NCBI GenBank assembly: GCA_905233535.1
Contig: CAJOEO010000055.1
Span: 1-32,069, forward strand
DNA length: 32,069 nucleotides
Source: an uncultured Treponema sp.
GTDB taxonomy: Bacteria; Spirochaetota; Spirochaetia; Treponematales; Treponemataceae
Direction: 5' to 3'
Part shown: positions 22,916-31,578 of the stretch, piece after piece
Layout of the letters: the number at the start of each line of letters is the position of its first letter
Numbering within the stretch: the stretch's first letter is position 1
Made by a program: the position numbers and the translations under genes
The notes under the pieces: generated by a model
What the model was told of the DNA's origin: nothing
What the model saw: only the letters and a program-made list of their open reading frames with translations
Databases searched by the model: none

Positions 22916-24007
22916 ATGAAATTCGATAAAATCGAAAAAATGAAAAAAATCTTAATTTTTCTCGCGCTTTTTGCGGGATTTTTTGCAAAAACTTTTGCGG
23001 ACGACACCGAAGAAAAGCCGTCAAAAATCCAAAAAGCAAAGGAACTTTATTCCGAGTACCGCGAAAAAAGCGACGAAGTCCACGATTCCCAAAAGATTTC
23101 AGGCGTTCAGCTGGTGGCGGATTTTATCACCGACAAACTGCCGCTCACGCTCGATTTGGGCGCAGAGCCTGGCGAAAACGGCAGCACGATTTTTGGAATT
23201 CTGCAATACGACTGGACGGAACATTTTTCGAGCCGAATAAAACTCGAATACGATTCTCGCTCGACTTCGCGCAAAACGGATTCTACGCTGATTTTTTCGT
23301 CAAAGCAAATCGGCGTTACTATTCTTCCGTATATGCGATATTTTGGCGACGACGACAACAACGCAAAAACTCCGCTTTTTTGGGTCGGCGGCGGCGCGTT
23401 TTACGCTTTCAACTGGGGAAAAATCGACATTTTTCAATCGCAGACGCAATATTTTCTTTTTGGAACGATTGATTTTCGATACCACATTTTTGGACCTGTG
23501 GCGCAAGGCGGCATAAAATTGCCACTCGGACGCGCTTTCGTTTTGTGCGCGGAAGCGTCGTACCGCCCGATTAGCCGAATCGTTCAAGCGATTTCGCTTG
23601 ACGGCTACACGACGGGCTTTGAAGAAAATTCAAAGGAAATTGCAGACACGCCGTTTTCTCAGGCTTCCCAAACTTCAACTTGGAGTCAGCCATACATTTA
23701 TCAAGCGGTGATGCTGGACATTTTTTCGTATTTCAGAATAAAAACATCGCTGGAATATAATCGGCTTGTGCTTCAGCAACGCGAGCAGAACAGCGACGGC
23801 ACGCTTTCTGGCGACGACGAAACGCAGGAAACTCTTTCATGGCGAATCGGAACGGAAATCGTTTTGCCATCGTCGAACAAAACGCGGAAGAAAAATTCGC
23901 ATTTGTGGGCGGGCGTTTACTATGAATCTGAATGGCAGAAAAACACAAAAAACGACTCGTCAAACACAACGCGCACGGGAAAAATTCTTTTCTGCTTTGG
24001 AAAATGA
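22916..24007 (+). CDS. Probable outer-membrane beta-barrel protein
   Basis: A 363-residue protein. Met9 begins a clear signal peptide (MKKILIFLALFAGFFAKTFA, cleavage before Asp), so the true start is probably 22940. The rest has alternating hydrophobic/polar strands rich in Tyr, Phe and Trp (YDWTEHFSSRIKLEYDS, ILPYMRYFGDD, LWAGVYYESEW), typical of a treponemal outer-membrane barrel, ending near GKILFCFGK. A short acidic/lysine-rich linker (residues 30-60) follows the signal. I do not recognise a family. There is no good ribosome binding site at either ATG. Confidence 0.7.
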   Translation: MKFDKIEKMKKILIFLALFAGFFAKTFADDTEEKPSKIQKAKELYSEYREKSDEVHDSQKISGVQLVADFITDKLPLTLDLGAEPGENGSTIFGILQYDWTEHFSSRIKLEYDSRSTSRKTDSTLIFSSKQIGVTILPYMRYFGDDDNNAKTPLFWVGGGAFYAFNWGKIDIFQSQTQYFLFGTIDFRYHIFGPVAQGGIKLPLGRAFVLCAEASYRPISRIVQAISLDGYTTGFEENSKEIADTPFSQASQTSTWSQPYIYQAVMLDIFSYFRIKTSLEYNRLVLQQREQNSDGTLSGDDETQETLSWRIGTEIVLPSSNKTRKKNSHLWAGVYYESEWQKNTKNDSSNTTRTGKILFCFGK

Positions 24008-24051
24008 TTTTTCTTTTCCAAGAAATCAAAATCCACTTTCTTTATTTTTCA

Positions 24052-24080
24052 TGGACGTAAATAAAATCCTGTGTTACAAT
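24052..24080 (+). promoter_or_regulatory. Promoter of the 24107 gene
   Basis: -35 TGGACG (24052-24057), 17-bp spacer, extended -10 TGT-TACAAT (24072-24080). Confidence 0.7.
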
Positions 24081-24106
24081 TTTTTTTCAAAAAAAGGAGA
24101 TGAACT

Positions 24107-24550
24107 ATGTTAAAAAAAATCATAGCAACGTTTATCTTTGTTTTGTCGTTGACGACCGCAACATTTGCGGCAAAACCCAAAACAAAATCCACAGGTCTAA
24201 ACGACGAGAACTATACTTGGTACGAGTTCAAAGCGAAAGTTTTTGGTGTTAGTTACAATTTTGTAGCATTCAAAACGGAAACCCAGCGCGACAATTTGGC
24301 TCTTCAACTTATAAATACGGGTTTTGGCGTTACGCCAACGGAAACAATCACGGAGTTTTTCAACGAAGGCGCGTATGAAAAAACGGTTCTTTACAACGAG
24401 GAATTAAAGCCCACCATGAAAGATAAAGGCTACAAATATGCGTTTACGACGTATAAAAAGACCACAAAAGACAATACAACGCTTTATCTTAAAACATTTT
24501 TGTACGACGATAGAACGGACACGCTTTACGTTCAAACGTCAATGAAATAA
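24107..24550 (+). CDS. Small secreted protein of unknown function
   Basis: A 147-residue protein with signal peptide (MLKKIIATFIFVLSLTTATFA, cleaved before AKPKTK). The mature part is about 125 residues, rich in Thr, Lys and Tyr (NYTWYEFKAKVFGVSYNFVAF, KDNTTLYLKTFLYDDRTDTL), with alternating strands and no cysteine. AAGGAG is 7 nt before the ATG, with its own promoter and terminator, so it is monocistronic and probably well expressed. No family recognised. Confidence 0.78.
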   Translation: MLKKIIATFIFVLSLTTATFAAKPKTKSTGLNDENYTWYEFKAKVFGVSYNFVAFKTETQRDNLALQLINTGFGVTPTETITEFFNEGAYEKTVLYNEELKPTMKDKGYKYAFTTYKKTTKDNTTLYLKTFLYDDRTDTLYVQTSMK

Positions 24551-24568
24551 GAAAAATGCGAAAATTAC

Positions 24569-24595
24569 CGCCCGCAAAACGCGGGCGTTTTTTTT
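24569..24595 (+). terminator. Terminator of the small secreted protein gene
   Basis: CGCCCGC / GCGGGCG stem (24569-24575 with 24581-24587) followed by eight T. Confidence 0.9.
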
Positions 24596-24612
24596 ATGTA
24601 AACGGAGGAAAA

Positions 24613-25914
24613 ATGAACGATTTTACGCAAAAAATGCTCGACTTTATAAACGAAAGTCCAACGTGTTTTCAAGCGGTTCAAAACATTGCGCAAAAATTGC
24701 AAAAAGACGGATTTTGCGAATTGAACGAACGAAAAAAATGGAAAATCGAAGCGGGAAAAAAATATTTTGTAAAACGAAACGCATCTTCGATTATCGCGTT
24801 TGCGATTCCAAAGGAAGATTTTTGCGGTTTTTCGATGGTGGCAAGCCATTCCGATTCTCCGCTATTCAAAATTAAAGAAAACCCAAATCAAACGGAAGCG
24901 GGCGTTGTGCGTTTGAACGCGGAAAAATACGGCGGAATGTTGCTTTTTCCATGGTTTGACCGCCCGCTCAGCGTAGCTGGACGAGTTGCGGTTTTTGACG
25001 AAAACGCGCCTGGAAAAATCGCGTCGCGCCTTGTAGATTTGAAAAAAAACGTCGCGCTAATTCCAAATCTTGCGATTCATTTTGACAGAACGGCAAACGA
25101 CGGACGAAAAATCGACGTTCAAAATGAAATGCAAAGCGTGATTTCTTTGGAAAACGGCGAATCGATTTTGTCGCTCGTTTCAAAATCGCTAAAAATCGAC
25201 GAATCGAAAATTCTTTCCACGGATTTGTTTCTTTACAACGCACAAAACGGCACATTCTTTGGAACAAATGACGAGTTCATAACTTCGCCACGCTTGGACG
25301 ATTTGGAATGTGTTTGGACGACGCTTTTGGGATTTTTGGATTCGCTAAAATCTTTGGAAAAAATGCAAAACGTCCCGATTTTTGCGGTTTTTGACAACGA
25401 AGAAGTCGGAAGCGGAACTCGGCAGGGAGCGGCTTCCACGTTTCTTTTGGAAACGTTAAAGCGCGTTTCGATGAATTGCAAAAAAGACGAAGAATCGTTT
25501 TTTGTTTCGCTTGCAAATTCATTTTTGGTGAGCGCGGACAACGCGCACGCAATTCACCCCGCGCACACAAAATCTTCAGACCCCGTAAACGCGCCAAAAA
25601 TTAACGCAGGTCCAGTCATAAAATTGAGCGCGGCACAAAAATACACAACGGACGCTATTTCGTTTGCGGTTTTTAGGCGAGCGTGCGAAAACGCAAACGT
25701 TCCGTTCCAAGTTTTCACGAACAATTCAAACGTGGCAGGCGGTTCAACGCTAGGAAATATAAGCCAAACGCACGTTTCAGTGCGCAGCGTGGACGTTGGA
25801 CTTTCGCAGTGGGCAATGCACTCGCCTATGGAAAGCGCAGGCGCACACGACCCGCAATTACTCTACAAATCAATAGAAGAATTTTACAAAATCGAAGAAT
25901 TCCCAGAAGATTGA
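24613..25914 (+). CDS. apeB: M18-family aspartyl aminopeptidase
   Basis: The 433-residue metalloprotease starts MNDFTQKMLDFINESPTCFQ after GGAGG; an in-frame ATG at 24556 lies in the preceding terminator and is rejected. Family features: the first zinc His in MVASHSDSPLFKIK, the Glu pair and Gly in VFDNEEVGSGTRQGA, and the dinuclear site in SADNAHAIHPAHTKSSDP, with C-terminal MHSPMESAGAHDP. M18 enzymes remove N-terminal Asp/Glu from peptides in the cytoplasm. It appears complete. It has its own ribosome binding site but no clear promoter of its own. Confidence 0.92.
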   Translation: MNDFTQKMLDFINESPTCFQAVQNIAQKLQKDGFCELNERKKWKIEAGKKYFVKRNASSIIAFAIPKEDFCGFSMVASHSDSPLFKIKENPNQTEAGVVRLNAEKYGGMLLFPWFDRPLSVAGRVAVFDENAPGKIASRLVDLKKNVALIPNLAIHFDRTANDGRKIDVQNEMQSVISLENGESILSLVSKSLKIDESKILSTDLFLYNAQNGTFFGTNDEFITSPRLDDLECVWTTLLGFLDSLKSLEKMQNVPIFAVFDNEEVGSGTRQGAASTFLLETLKRVSMNCKKDEESFFVSLANSFLVSADNAHAIHPAHTKSSDPVNAPKINAGPVIKLSAAQKYTTDAISFAVFRRACENANVPFQVFTNNSNVAGGSTLGNISQTHVSVRSVDVGLSQWAMHSPMESAGAHDPQLLYKSIEEFYKIEEFPED

Positions 25915-25937
25915 TTTTCAAAAAAATCAATCTTTTC
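25908..25937 (+). terminator. apeB terminator
   Basis: GATTGATTTT pairs with AAAATCAATC and is followed by TTTTCG; the stem overlaps the apeB stop codon. Confidence 0.7.
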
Positions 25938-25955
25938 GTGGAAGAGCAAAAATTG

Positions 25956-25964
25956 TGGTATAAT
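25956..25964 (+). promoter_or_regulatory. Extended -10 promoter of pgi
   Basis: TGG-TATAAT (25956-25964), 30 nt before the pgi ATG; the AAAGGAG ribosome binding site lies between. Confidence 0.65.
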
Positions 25965-25994
25965 TTTTGAACAAAAATTCAAAAGGAGAATTTA

Positions 25995-27581
25995 ATGGCA
26001 ATTTCTTGGGAAAATCTCGACACGCTTTCGTCGTTCAAAAAACTTCAATCGCTAAAAGGCGCGGTTTCTGTAAAAACGGCACTTTCTGCGCCAGACGCGG
26101 CAAAGCGCGTTCAAGAATACGATATTCCGATGGGCGGCGGGCTTTCTTACAATTTTGCGGCAAAGCAAGTTGACGAAAAAGTTCTTTCGGTTTTGAGTGA
26201 ACTTTCGGAAGAATCGCAACTTTTGGACAAATTCGCCGCTCTTTATAACGGCGAAGTCGTGAACACGGGAGAAAAACGCCTCGTTCTTCATCATCTTACG
26301 CGCGGACAACTTGGAAACGCGGTGAACGCTGACGGTGGCGACAAGCGCGAATTCTACGTCAAAGAACAAAAAAGAATCGCGGATTTTGCAAACGACGTTC
26401 ACAGCGGAAAAATCGCGAATGCATCTGGCGAAAAATTCACTACGGTCGTTCAAATCGGAATCGGCGGAAGCGATTTAGGTCCACGCGCAATGTATCTTGC
26501 TCTTGAAAACTGGGCAAAAAAAGAAGGCACGTTCAAAATGGAAGCGAAATTCATTTCGAACGTTGACCCAGACGACGCGACGGCGGTTCTAAAATCGATT
26601 GACCTACCCCACTCGCTTTTCATTCTTGTTTCAAAATCAGGCACTACGCTTGAAACGTTGACAAACGAATCGTTTGTGAAAGACGCTCTCAAAAAAGCGG
26701 GTTTGAATCCAGCAAAACACATGATTGCCGTTACAAGCGAAACGTCGCCTTTGGCGCACAACGCAGATTATCTTGCGGCGTTCTACATGGACGATTACAT
26801 TGGCGGACGATATTCGTCAACGAGCGGCGTGGGTGGCGCGGTTTTGTCGCTTGCGTTTGGCGCGGACGTTTTTGCGCAATTTTTGGAAGGCGCGGCGGAA
26901 GAAGACAAACTTTCCACGAACCGCGACATCAAGAAAAATCCCGCACTTTTGGACGCGCTTATTGGCGTTTACGAGCGAAACGTGCAAGGCTATCCTTCGA
27001 CGGCGGTTCTTCCGTATTCGCAAGCACTTTCGCGTTTCCCTGCGCATTTGCAACAACTCGACATGGAATCGAACGGAAAAAGCGTGAATCGTTTTGGCGG
27101 GAAAATCGCCTACGCAACAGGTCCAGTTCTTTTTGGAGAGCCAGGCACGAACGGACAACATTCGTTCTATCAACTTCTTCATCAGGGAACGGACACAGTT
27201 CCGCTTCAATTCATTGCGTTCAAGGAAAATCAAACGGGCAACGACGTGGAAATTGAAAATTCCACGAGCCAGAAAAAACTCGGCGCGAACGTTACGGCGC
27301 AAATCATGGCGTTTGCGTGCGGAAAAGACAACGACGACCCGAACAAATTTTTTGCGGGAAATCGTCCGTCAAGTTTGATTCACGGCGACCGCTTAACGCC
27401 AAAATCGCTTGGCGCACTTCTTGCGCATTTTGAAAACAAAGTCATGTTCCAGGGATTCGTTTGGAACGTGAACAGTTTTGACCAAGAGGGCGTGCAACTC
27501 GGCAAAGTTTTGGCGAAAACCGTTTTGTCGGGCAAAGCGGACGGTGCGCTAAAAGCATACACGAATCTTTTGGGAATCTAA
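25995..27581 (+). CDS. pgi: Glucose-6-phosphate isomerase
   Basis: A complete 528-residue PGI: VVQIGIGGSDLGPRAMYLAL (about 151-170), SKSGTTLETLTNESF for sugar phosphate binding, the signature SSTSGVGGAVLSLAFG near 275, catalytic Glu in LFGEPGTNGQHSFYQ, and Lys in the last 30 residues. It interconverts glucose-6-P and fructose-6-P in glycolysis. It has its own promoter and terminator, hence a single-gene transcription unit. Full length and without frame problems. Confidence 0.96.
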   Translation: MAISWENLDTLSSFKKLQSLKGAVSVKTALSAPDAAKRVQEYDIPMGGGLSYNFAAKQVDEKVLSVLSELSEESQLLDKFAALYNGEVVNTGEKRLVLHHLTRGQLGNAVNADGGDKREFYVKEQKRIADFANDVHSGKIANASGEKFTTVVQIGIGGSDLGPRAMYLALENWAKKEGTFKMEAKFISNVDPDDATAVLKSIDLPHSLFILVSKSGTTLETLTNESFVKDALKKAGLNPAKHMIAVTSETSPLAHNADYLAAFYMDDYIGGRYSSTSGVGGAVLSLAFGADVFAQFLEGAAEEDKLSTNRDIKKNPALLDALIGVYERNVQGYPSTAVLPYSQALSRFPAHLQQLDMESNGKSVNRFGGKIAYATGPVLFGEPGTNGQHSFYQLLHQGTDTVPLQFIAFKENQTGNDVEIENSTSQKKLGANVTAQIMAFACGKDNDDPNKFFAGNRPSSLIHGDRLTPKSLGALLAHFENKVMFQGFVWNVNSFDQEGVQLGKVLAKTVLSGKADGALKAYTNLLGI

Positions 27582-27612
27582 ACTTTCGTCGATTTTGAAA
27601 GTCTAAATTTTC

Positions 27613-27650
27613 AAAAAACGCGGGGAAACGAAAAAATCTCCGCGTTTTTT
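27613..27650 (+). terminator. pgi terminator
   Basis: AAAAAACGCGG pairs with CCGCGTTTTTT (G-U and A-T pairs extend it inward), followed by C-A-TTTT. Confidence 0.85.
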
Positions 27651-27675
27651 CATTTTGTCGAAAAATCGCGTAGGA

Positions 27676-27705
27676 TTGAAAATCATTCAGAAAAAGCGGT
27701 AAAAT
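27676..27705 (+). promoter_or_regulatory. pyrG promoter
   Basis: -35 TTGAAA (27676-27681), 18-bp spacer, -10 TAAAAT (27700-27705); start near 27712. Confidence 0.6.
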
Positions 27706-27734
27706 ACGGAAAAAAATCAAGGCGTAAAAGGGAA

Positions 27735-27770
27735 AAGCCAGTTTCAAAATCTGAAACTGGCTTAATTTTA
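27735..27770 (+). promoter_or_regulatory. Possible attenuator hairpin upstream of pyrG
   Basis: A perfect 12-bp stem AAGCCAGTTTCA/TGAAACTGGCTT (27735-27746 with 27752-27763) followed by AATTTTAATT, located between the promoter and the pyrG ATG at 27793. The T run is short. Position and shape suggest attenuation, as known for pyrG in Gram-positives, but the T tract is weak and it may be only a stabilising leader. Confidence 0.5.
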
Positions 27771-27792
27771 ATTAGGCAATTTTGGGAAAAAT

Positions 27793-29350
27793 ATGAGCAA
27801 ATTCATTCTTGTTACGAGTGGCGTGTGTTCTGGGCTTGGCAAAGGCGTTGCGACTGCGACGATTGGAAGTCTGCTTGAATCTGGCGGGCTAAAAATCGCG
27901 ATGATAAAATGCGACCCTTATATCAACATTGACGCGGGAACGATTAGCCCGTATCAGCAAGGCGAAGTTTTTGTTACGGAAGACGGCGCGGAAACGGATT
28001 CCGACCTCGGAAATTATGCGCGTTTTACGAGCGTAAAATTGAACACGGACAATTTAATCACAATCGGCAAAGTTTACGATTGCGTGATTCGTAACGAGAG
28101 GGCGGGACGATACAACGGGCGAACGGTGCAAGTGATTCCGCACATCACGGACGAAATCAAACGACGAATTATGGCGATGGGCGCGAAAACGGGCGCGGAC
28201 GTTGTAATCGTGGAAATTGGTGGCACGGTTGGCGACATCGAATCGATTCCGTTTTTGGAAGTGGCGCGTCAACTTGCGCGAGAACTCGGAAAAACGAATT
28301 GCCTTACTATTCATTTGACGTTGATTCCAACGATAATCGGCGGGGAATTAAAAACGAAGCCGACTCAGCAATCCGTAAAAAAATTGCAAGAAACTGGAAT
28401 CCAGCCAGACATTCTACTTTGCAGATGCGACAGAATGTTGGACGAAAACAATCGACAAAAAATCGCAATGTTTTGCAACGTTGGCAAAGGCTCGGTCTTT
28501 ACGTCAACGGACATCGACAAATCGGTTTACGAACTTCCGATTCTTTTTCACGAACAAGGAATCGACGCGAAAATCCTCGAAAAACTCAAACTCAACGAAA
28601 TCAAAACGAACGTTATCGGCTGGAAATCGTTTATTCAAAAACTCAATTCGCCGATTTCGCGCGGGCGAAAACTGGCGATTGCGATGGTCGGAAAAAAAGA
28701 TTATCTCGACGATTGTTTTAAAAGCGTGCGCGAAAGCCTTTTTCACGCGGCGGTTACGGGATTCAACGCGGAGTTTGAAATCAAAAAAATCGACGCGGAA
28801 AGTCTTGAAGAAACGAACGACATTTCGCCGATTTTTGCGGGAATCGACGCGATTGTGATTCCTGGAAATTACGGACAACGCGGATTTTTGGGGCTTTTGC
28901 AAACCGTAAAATACGCGCGCGAAAACAAAATTCCGTTTTTGGGAATCGATTTGGGAATGCAACTTATGGCGATTGAAACGGCGAGGTCGCTTTTGCAGTG
29001 GAAAGACGCGGATTCGACCGAGTTTATTCAAAATTCCGCGCACGCGCTTATTTCGCTTCCCGAAGAGCAGACGGGACAACTTTCTTCTGGAATTATGAAA
29101 CTTGGCGCGAGCAACGTTAAAATCAAAGAAGATTCCAAACTCAAAGAAATTTACGGCGCGCAAATCGTCAGCGAACGACATCGTTCAAAATACACGTTTG
29201 ACAAAAAATACGCGACGGCATTGGAAGAAAAAGGGCTTTTTACCATGGGGAATTGGCGTTCAATATCACCCAGAATTTCTTTCAAGCCCGTCAAAACCGC
29301 ACCCGATTTTTACGGCGTTCATTGGCGCAGCCCTCAGCCAAAAAAAATGA
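27793..29350 (+). pseudogene. pyrG: CTP synthase, split near its glutaminase C-terminus
   Basis: PyrG aminates UTP to CTP. The first 485 codons or so read correctly: FILVTSGVCSGLGKGV with the P-loop, KCDPYINIDAGT, GEVFVTEDGAETDSDLGNY, and the GATase part, FLGIDLGMQLMAIE. This nucleophile position reads GIDLGMQ where other CTP synthases have GICLGMQ, so the catalytic Cys appears to be Asp. After [10 protein letters not shown] the frame leaves the family and ends at 29370. The expected end, [19 protein letters not shown] with the catalytic His/Glu, is in another frame and ends at 29350. About 19 residues are missing between them; the frames require a loss of 3n+2 nt, about 56. The gene is normally essential. 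Confidence 0.85.
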
Positions 29351-29366
29351 ATTTAATGGAAGAAAA

Positions 29367-29861
29367 ATGAAAAAAATCGCCGTTTTTTTTGTTCCGATTC
29401 TTTTTTCGTGTTCGCTCAATTACGAAAAAGAAAAAAATCCCGAAAGCACAACGCCCGAATTCGTTTTTACGAATGCGCAGTTTTCGCGAGTGGAACAAGA
29501 AAAAACGACTATGCGTTTGACAGCGCAAAAAATTGAACAATACAAAAACGACGGTGTTTCGGTTGCAAAAAACGCGGAGTTTAGCACGTTCGACAAGGAC
29601 GGCAACGACGAAACGGCGGGAAGTTGCCAAAGAATTAGCGCGGACACAAAAAACGAACGCTACATTCTTTTGGGCGACATCAAAATGAATCTGATTTCGC
29701 AAGAAATGAAAATCAACGCGGAAAGTTTGAATTTTGACAAAAAAAACGAACAGATTACGAGTGGCACGGAACAAGTCGTTACAATTATTCGCGACGACGC
29801 AGAAATCACAGGCACGGGCTTTGCGGCGAGCGGCGTGAGCAAAACGTTCAGTTTTTTCTAA
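29367..29861 (+). CDS. lptC: LptC-like lipoprotein of the LPS/lipid export bridge
   Basis: A 164-residue protein with a lipoprotein signal: MKKIAVFFVPILFSCS gives a lipobox ILFS-C at Cys15. The mature part has beta-jellyroll-type text (FVFTNAQFSRVEQEKTTMRLTAQKIEQY, RISADTKNERYILLGDIKM, AESLNFDKKNEQIT) typical of LptC/LptA. It starts 16 nt after the real pyrG stop, with GGAAG as ribosome binding site. It is followed by lptA and lptB genes, which fixes the identity. In treponemes, which mostly lack LPS, the pathway may carry other lipids. Confidence 0.8.
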   Translation: MKKIAVFFVPILFSCSLNYEKEKNPESTTPEFVFTNAQFSRVEQEKTTMRLTAQKIEQYKNDGVSVAKNAEFSTFDKDGNDETAGSCQRISADTKNERYILLGDIKMNLISQEMKINAESLNFDKKNEQITSGTEQVVTIIRDDAEITGTGFAASGVSKTFSFF

Positions 29862-29945
29862 ATGAAAATCGTCGGACATTGCGGCTTTCAAAATGTTCGC
29901 GTGGTGGTTACGAGAACCTCAAGCACCAAAAAATTCGGAGGGAAA

Positions 29946-30599
29946 ATGCGGAAAGTTTTTGCGTTGCTTTTCTTTGCTTTTTGCGCGTCGGCGTTTGCCG
30001 AAAAAATCATTTTCAGCGCGGATTCGATGACGGGACGAAGCGGAAGCAAATCGGACGACACAAAACTGATTGGCGACGCTTTTGTGAAAACTGAAACGAT
30101 GGAAATCAAGGCGGAAGAAATCACGCTTTCGGGCGAAAATTTCCGCTACATTCTTGCCGAAGGTCGCGTGGAAGGCGTGAATTCCGAAAGCGAACTGACA
30201 TTTTCGTGCGGAAAAATGCGCTACGACCGCTCCACAAAAATCGCGTTTTTGGAAGATTCCGTTCATCTAATCGACTCAAAAAACGATGTTACTGCGGACG
30301 CGCAAATCATCGAGTACAATCAGGATACAGAAATCGCGCTTATGCAAATCGGCGTGAAGATTCTGCAAAAAGACAATACTTGCACCGCGGCGCACGCGAT
30401 TTACAAAAAAAACGAGCAGACGCTTGATATGAGCGGGAATCCAAAAATCGTGCAGGGCGAAGACACTTTTCGCGCGCAGGAAATTTCGCTCAATCTGGAA
30501 ACGAACGAAATCACGCTCGACGGGCGCGTGAGCGGAATCGTAACCGACACAAAGCAGGAATCTTCGGCAGAAGATTCAAAAACGACCGAAAAAAAATAG
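29946..30599 (+). CDS. lptA: LptA/OstA-like periplasmic bridge protein
   Basis: A 217-residue secreted protein. The signal peptide [18 protein letters not shown] is cleaved before Glu-Lys. The mature part repeats the OstA pattern of beta strands ([63 protein letters not shown]). GGAGGG precedes the ATG at 29946; the longer in-frame start at 29862 has no signal directly behind it and is rejected. It lies between lptC and lptB. Confidence 0.85.
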   Translation: MRKVFALLFFAFCASAFAEKIIFSADSMTGRSGSKSDDTKLIGDAFVKTETMEIKAEEITLSGENFRYILAEGRVEGVNSESELTFSCGKMRYDRSTKIAFLEDSVHLIDSKNDVTADAQIIEYNQDTEIALMQIGVKILQKDNTCTAAHAIYKKNEQTLDMSGNPKIVQGEDTFRAQEISLNLETNEITLDGRVSGIVTDTKQESSAEDSKTTEKK

Positions 30600-30622
30600 A
30601 ATTTTTCAAAACGAGGAAAAAA

Positions 30623-31492
30623 TTGAACGCCGAAAATTCAGAAAATCGCGAAAACGAATTTGCAGAAAACGCAGAAAATCAAATTTCTGAAAACGAAAAA
30701 TCGAATTTGCAAAATTCTGATTTTCAAAACGGCGAAAATCAAAACGAAGATTTTGGCGGGCGAAAAATCCACACGCTACGGGCGGAGGAACTCAAAAAAG
30801 TGTTCGGCAAAAAAACTGCCGTGAACAGCGTTTTTTTTGAGGTTCATTCGGGCGAAATCGTGGGGCTTTTAGGTCCGAACGGCGCGGGAAAAACCACATC
30901 GTTTTATATGGTCGTGGGTTTTCACAAGCCCACGGCGGGAAAAATCCGACTTGACGGCGAGGACATTACAAAATTGCCGATGTTCAAGCGGGCGCGACTT
31001 GGCATTTCGTATTTGCCGCAGGAAGCGAGCGTTTTCAAAAAACTCACGGTGGAAGAAAATATTTGGTCGATTTTGGAAACGAGGCGAGACCTTTCGCGTG
31101 CGGAAAAACGCAAAACGCTGGAAGATTTAATCGACGAGTTTTCAATCGGGCATATCAGAAAACAGTTTGCGTTCACGCTTTCGGGCGGCGAGCGGAGGCG
31201 AACGGAAATCGCGCGAAGCCTTGCGATTGAGCCGAAGTTTCTGCTTTTGGACGAACCGTTTGCGGGAATCGACCCGATTGCAGTTTCTGACATCAAAGGA
31301 ATCATAAAGCACCTTGCCGAGCGCGGAATCGGCGTTTTGATTACAGACCACAATGTGCGCGACACGCTTGAAATCACGGAGCGGGCGTATATAGTAAACA
31401 AAGGCGAGGTTCTAGTTTCGGGCAGCCAGGAAGAAATCATCGCAAATCCTGCCGCCAGACAAATATATCTCGGCGAGAATTTTCACATGTAA
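30623..31492 (+). CDS. lptB: LptB-like ABC transporter ATPase with an Asn/Glu-rich N-terminal extension
   Basis: A 289-residue ATPase, about 45 residues longer than usual LptB. Residues 50-289 contain Walker [15 protein letters not shown]-loop YLPQEASVF, signature [15 protein letters not shown], Walker [14 protein letters not shown], and H-loop [17 protein letters not shown], the standard LptB text. The start is TTG at 30623 after GAGG. Residues 2-45 are low-complexity Asn/Glu/Ser ([16 protein letters not shown]); an internal start nearer residue 50 cannot be ruled out. It energises lipid extraction to the LptC/LptA bridge. The partner LptF/G genes are not in the window. Confidence 0.92.
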   Translation: MNAENSENRENEFAENAENQISENEKSNLQNSDFQNGENQNEDFGGRKIHTLRAEELKKVFGKKTAVNSVFFEVHSGEIVGLLGPNGAGKTTSFYMVVGFHKPTAGKIRLDGEDITKLPMFKRARLGISYLPQEASVFKKLTVEENIWSILETRRDLSRAEKRKTLEDLIDEFSIGHIRKQFAFTLSGGERRRTEIARSLAIEPKFLLLDEPFAGIDPIAVSDIKGIIKHLAERGIGVLITDHNVRDTLEITERAYIVNKGEVLVSGSQEEIIANPAARQIYLGENFHM

Positions 31493-31504
31493 AAATCACG
31501 GCGT

Positions 31505-31553
31505 TTCGACTTCGCTCAACGACCAAAAACGCGGTCAGTTAGCGTTAGTCGAA
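31505..31553. repeat. Imperfect inverted repeat of the TTCGACT type
   Basis: TTCGACT-tCGCTcAACgACC pairs imperfectly with GGTcaGTTaGCGttAGTCGAA around an 8-nt centre. Short palindromes with this TTCGAC...GTCGAA core occur in multiple copies in many bacterial genomes, so this is probably one copy of a dispersed repeat. It fills the lptB-phosphatase gap. Confidence 0.55.
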
Positions 31554-31578
31554 CTGAACAAACAAAAACGAGGAAAAA

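Noticed and set aside
26817-27302. Minus-strand frame opposite pgi (161 codons)
   Set aside because: Antisense shadow of pgi; no family resemblance.
28504-29181. Long minus-strand frame opposite pyrG (225 codons)
   Set aside because: Arg/Phe/Asn-rich antisense frame caused by codon bias in pyrG; no ribosome binding site or recognisable domain.
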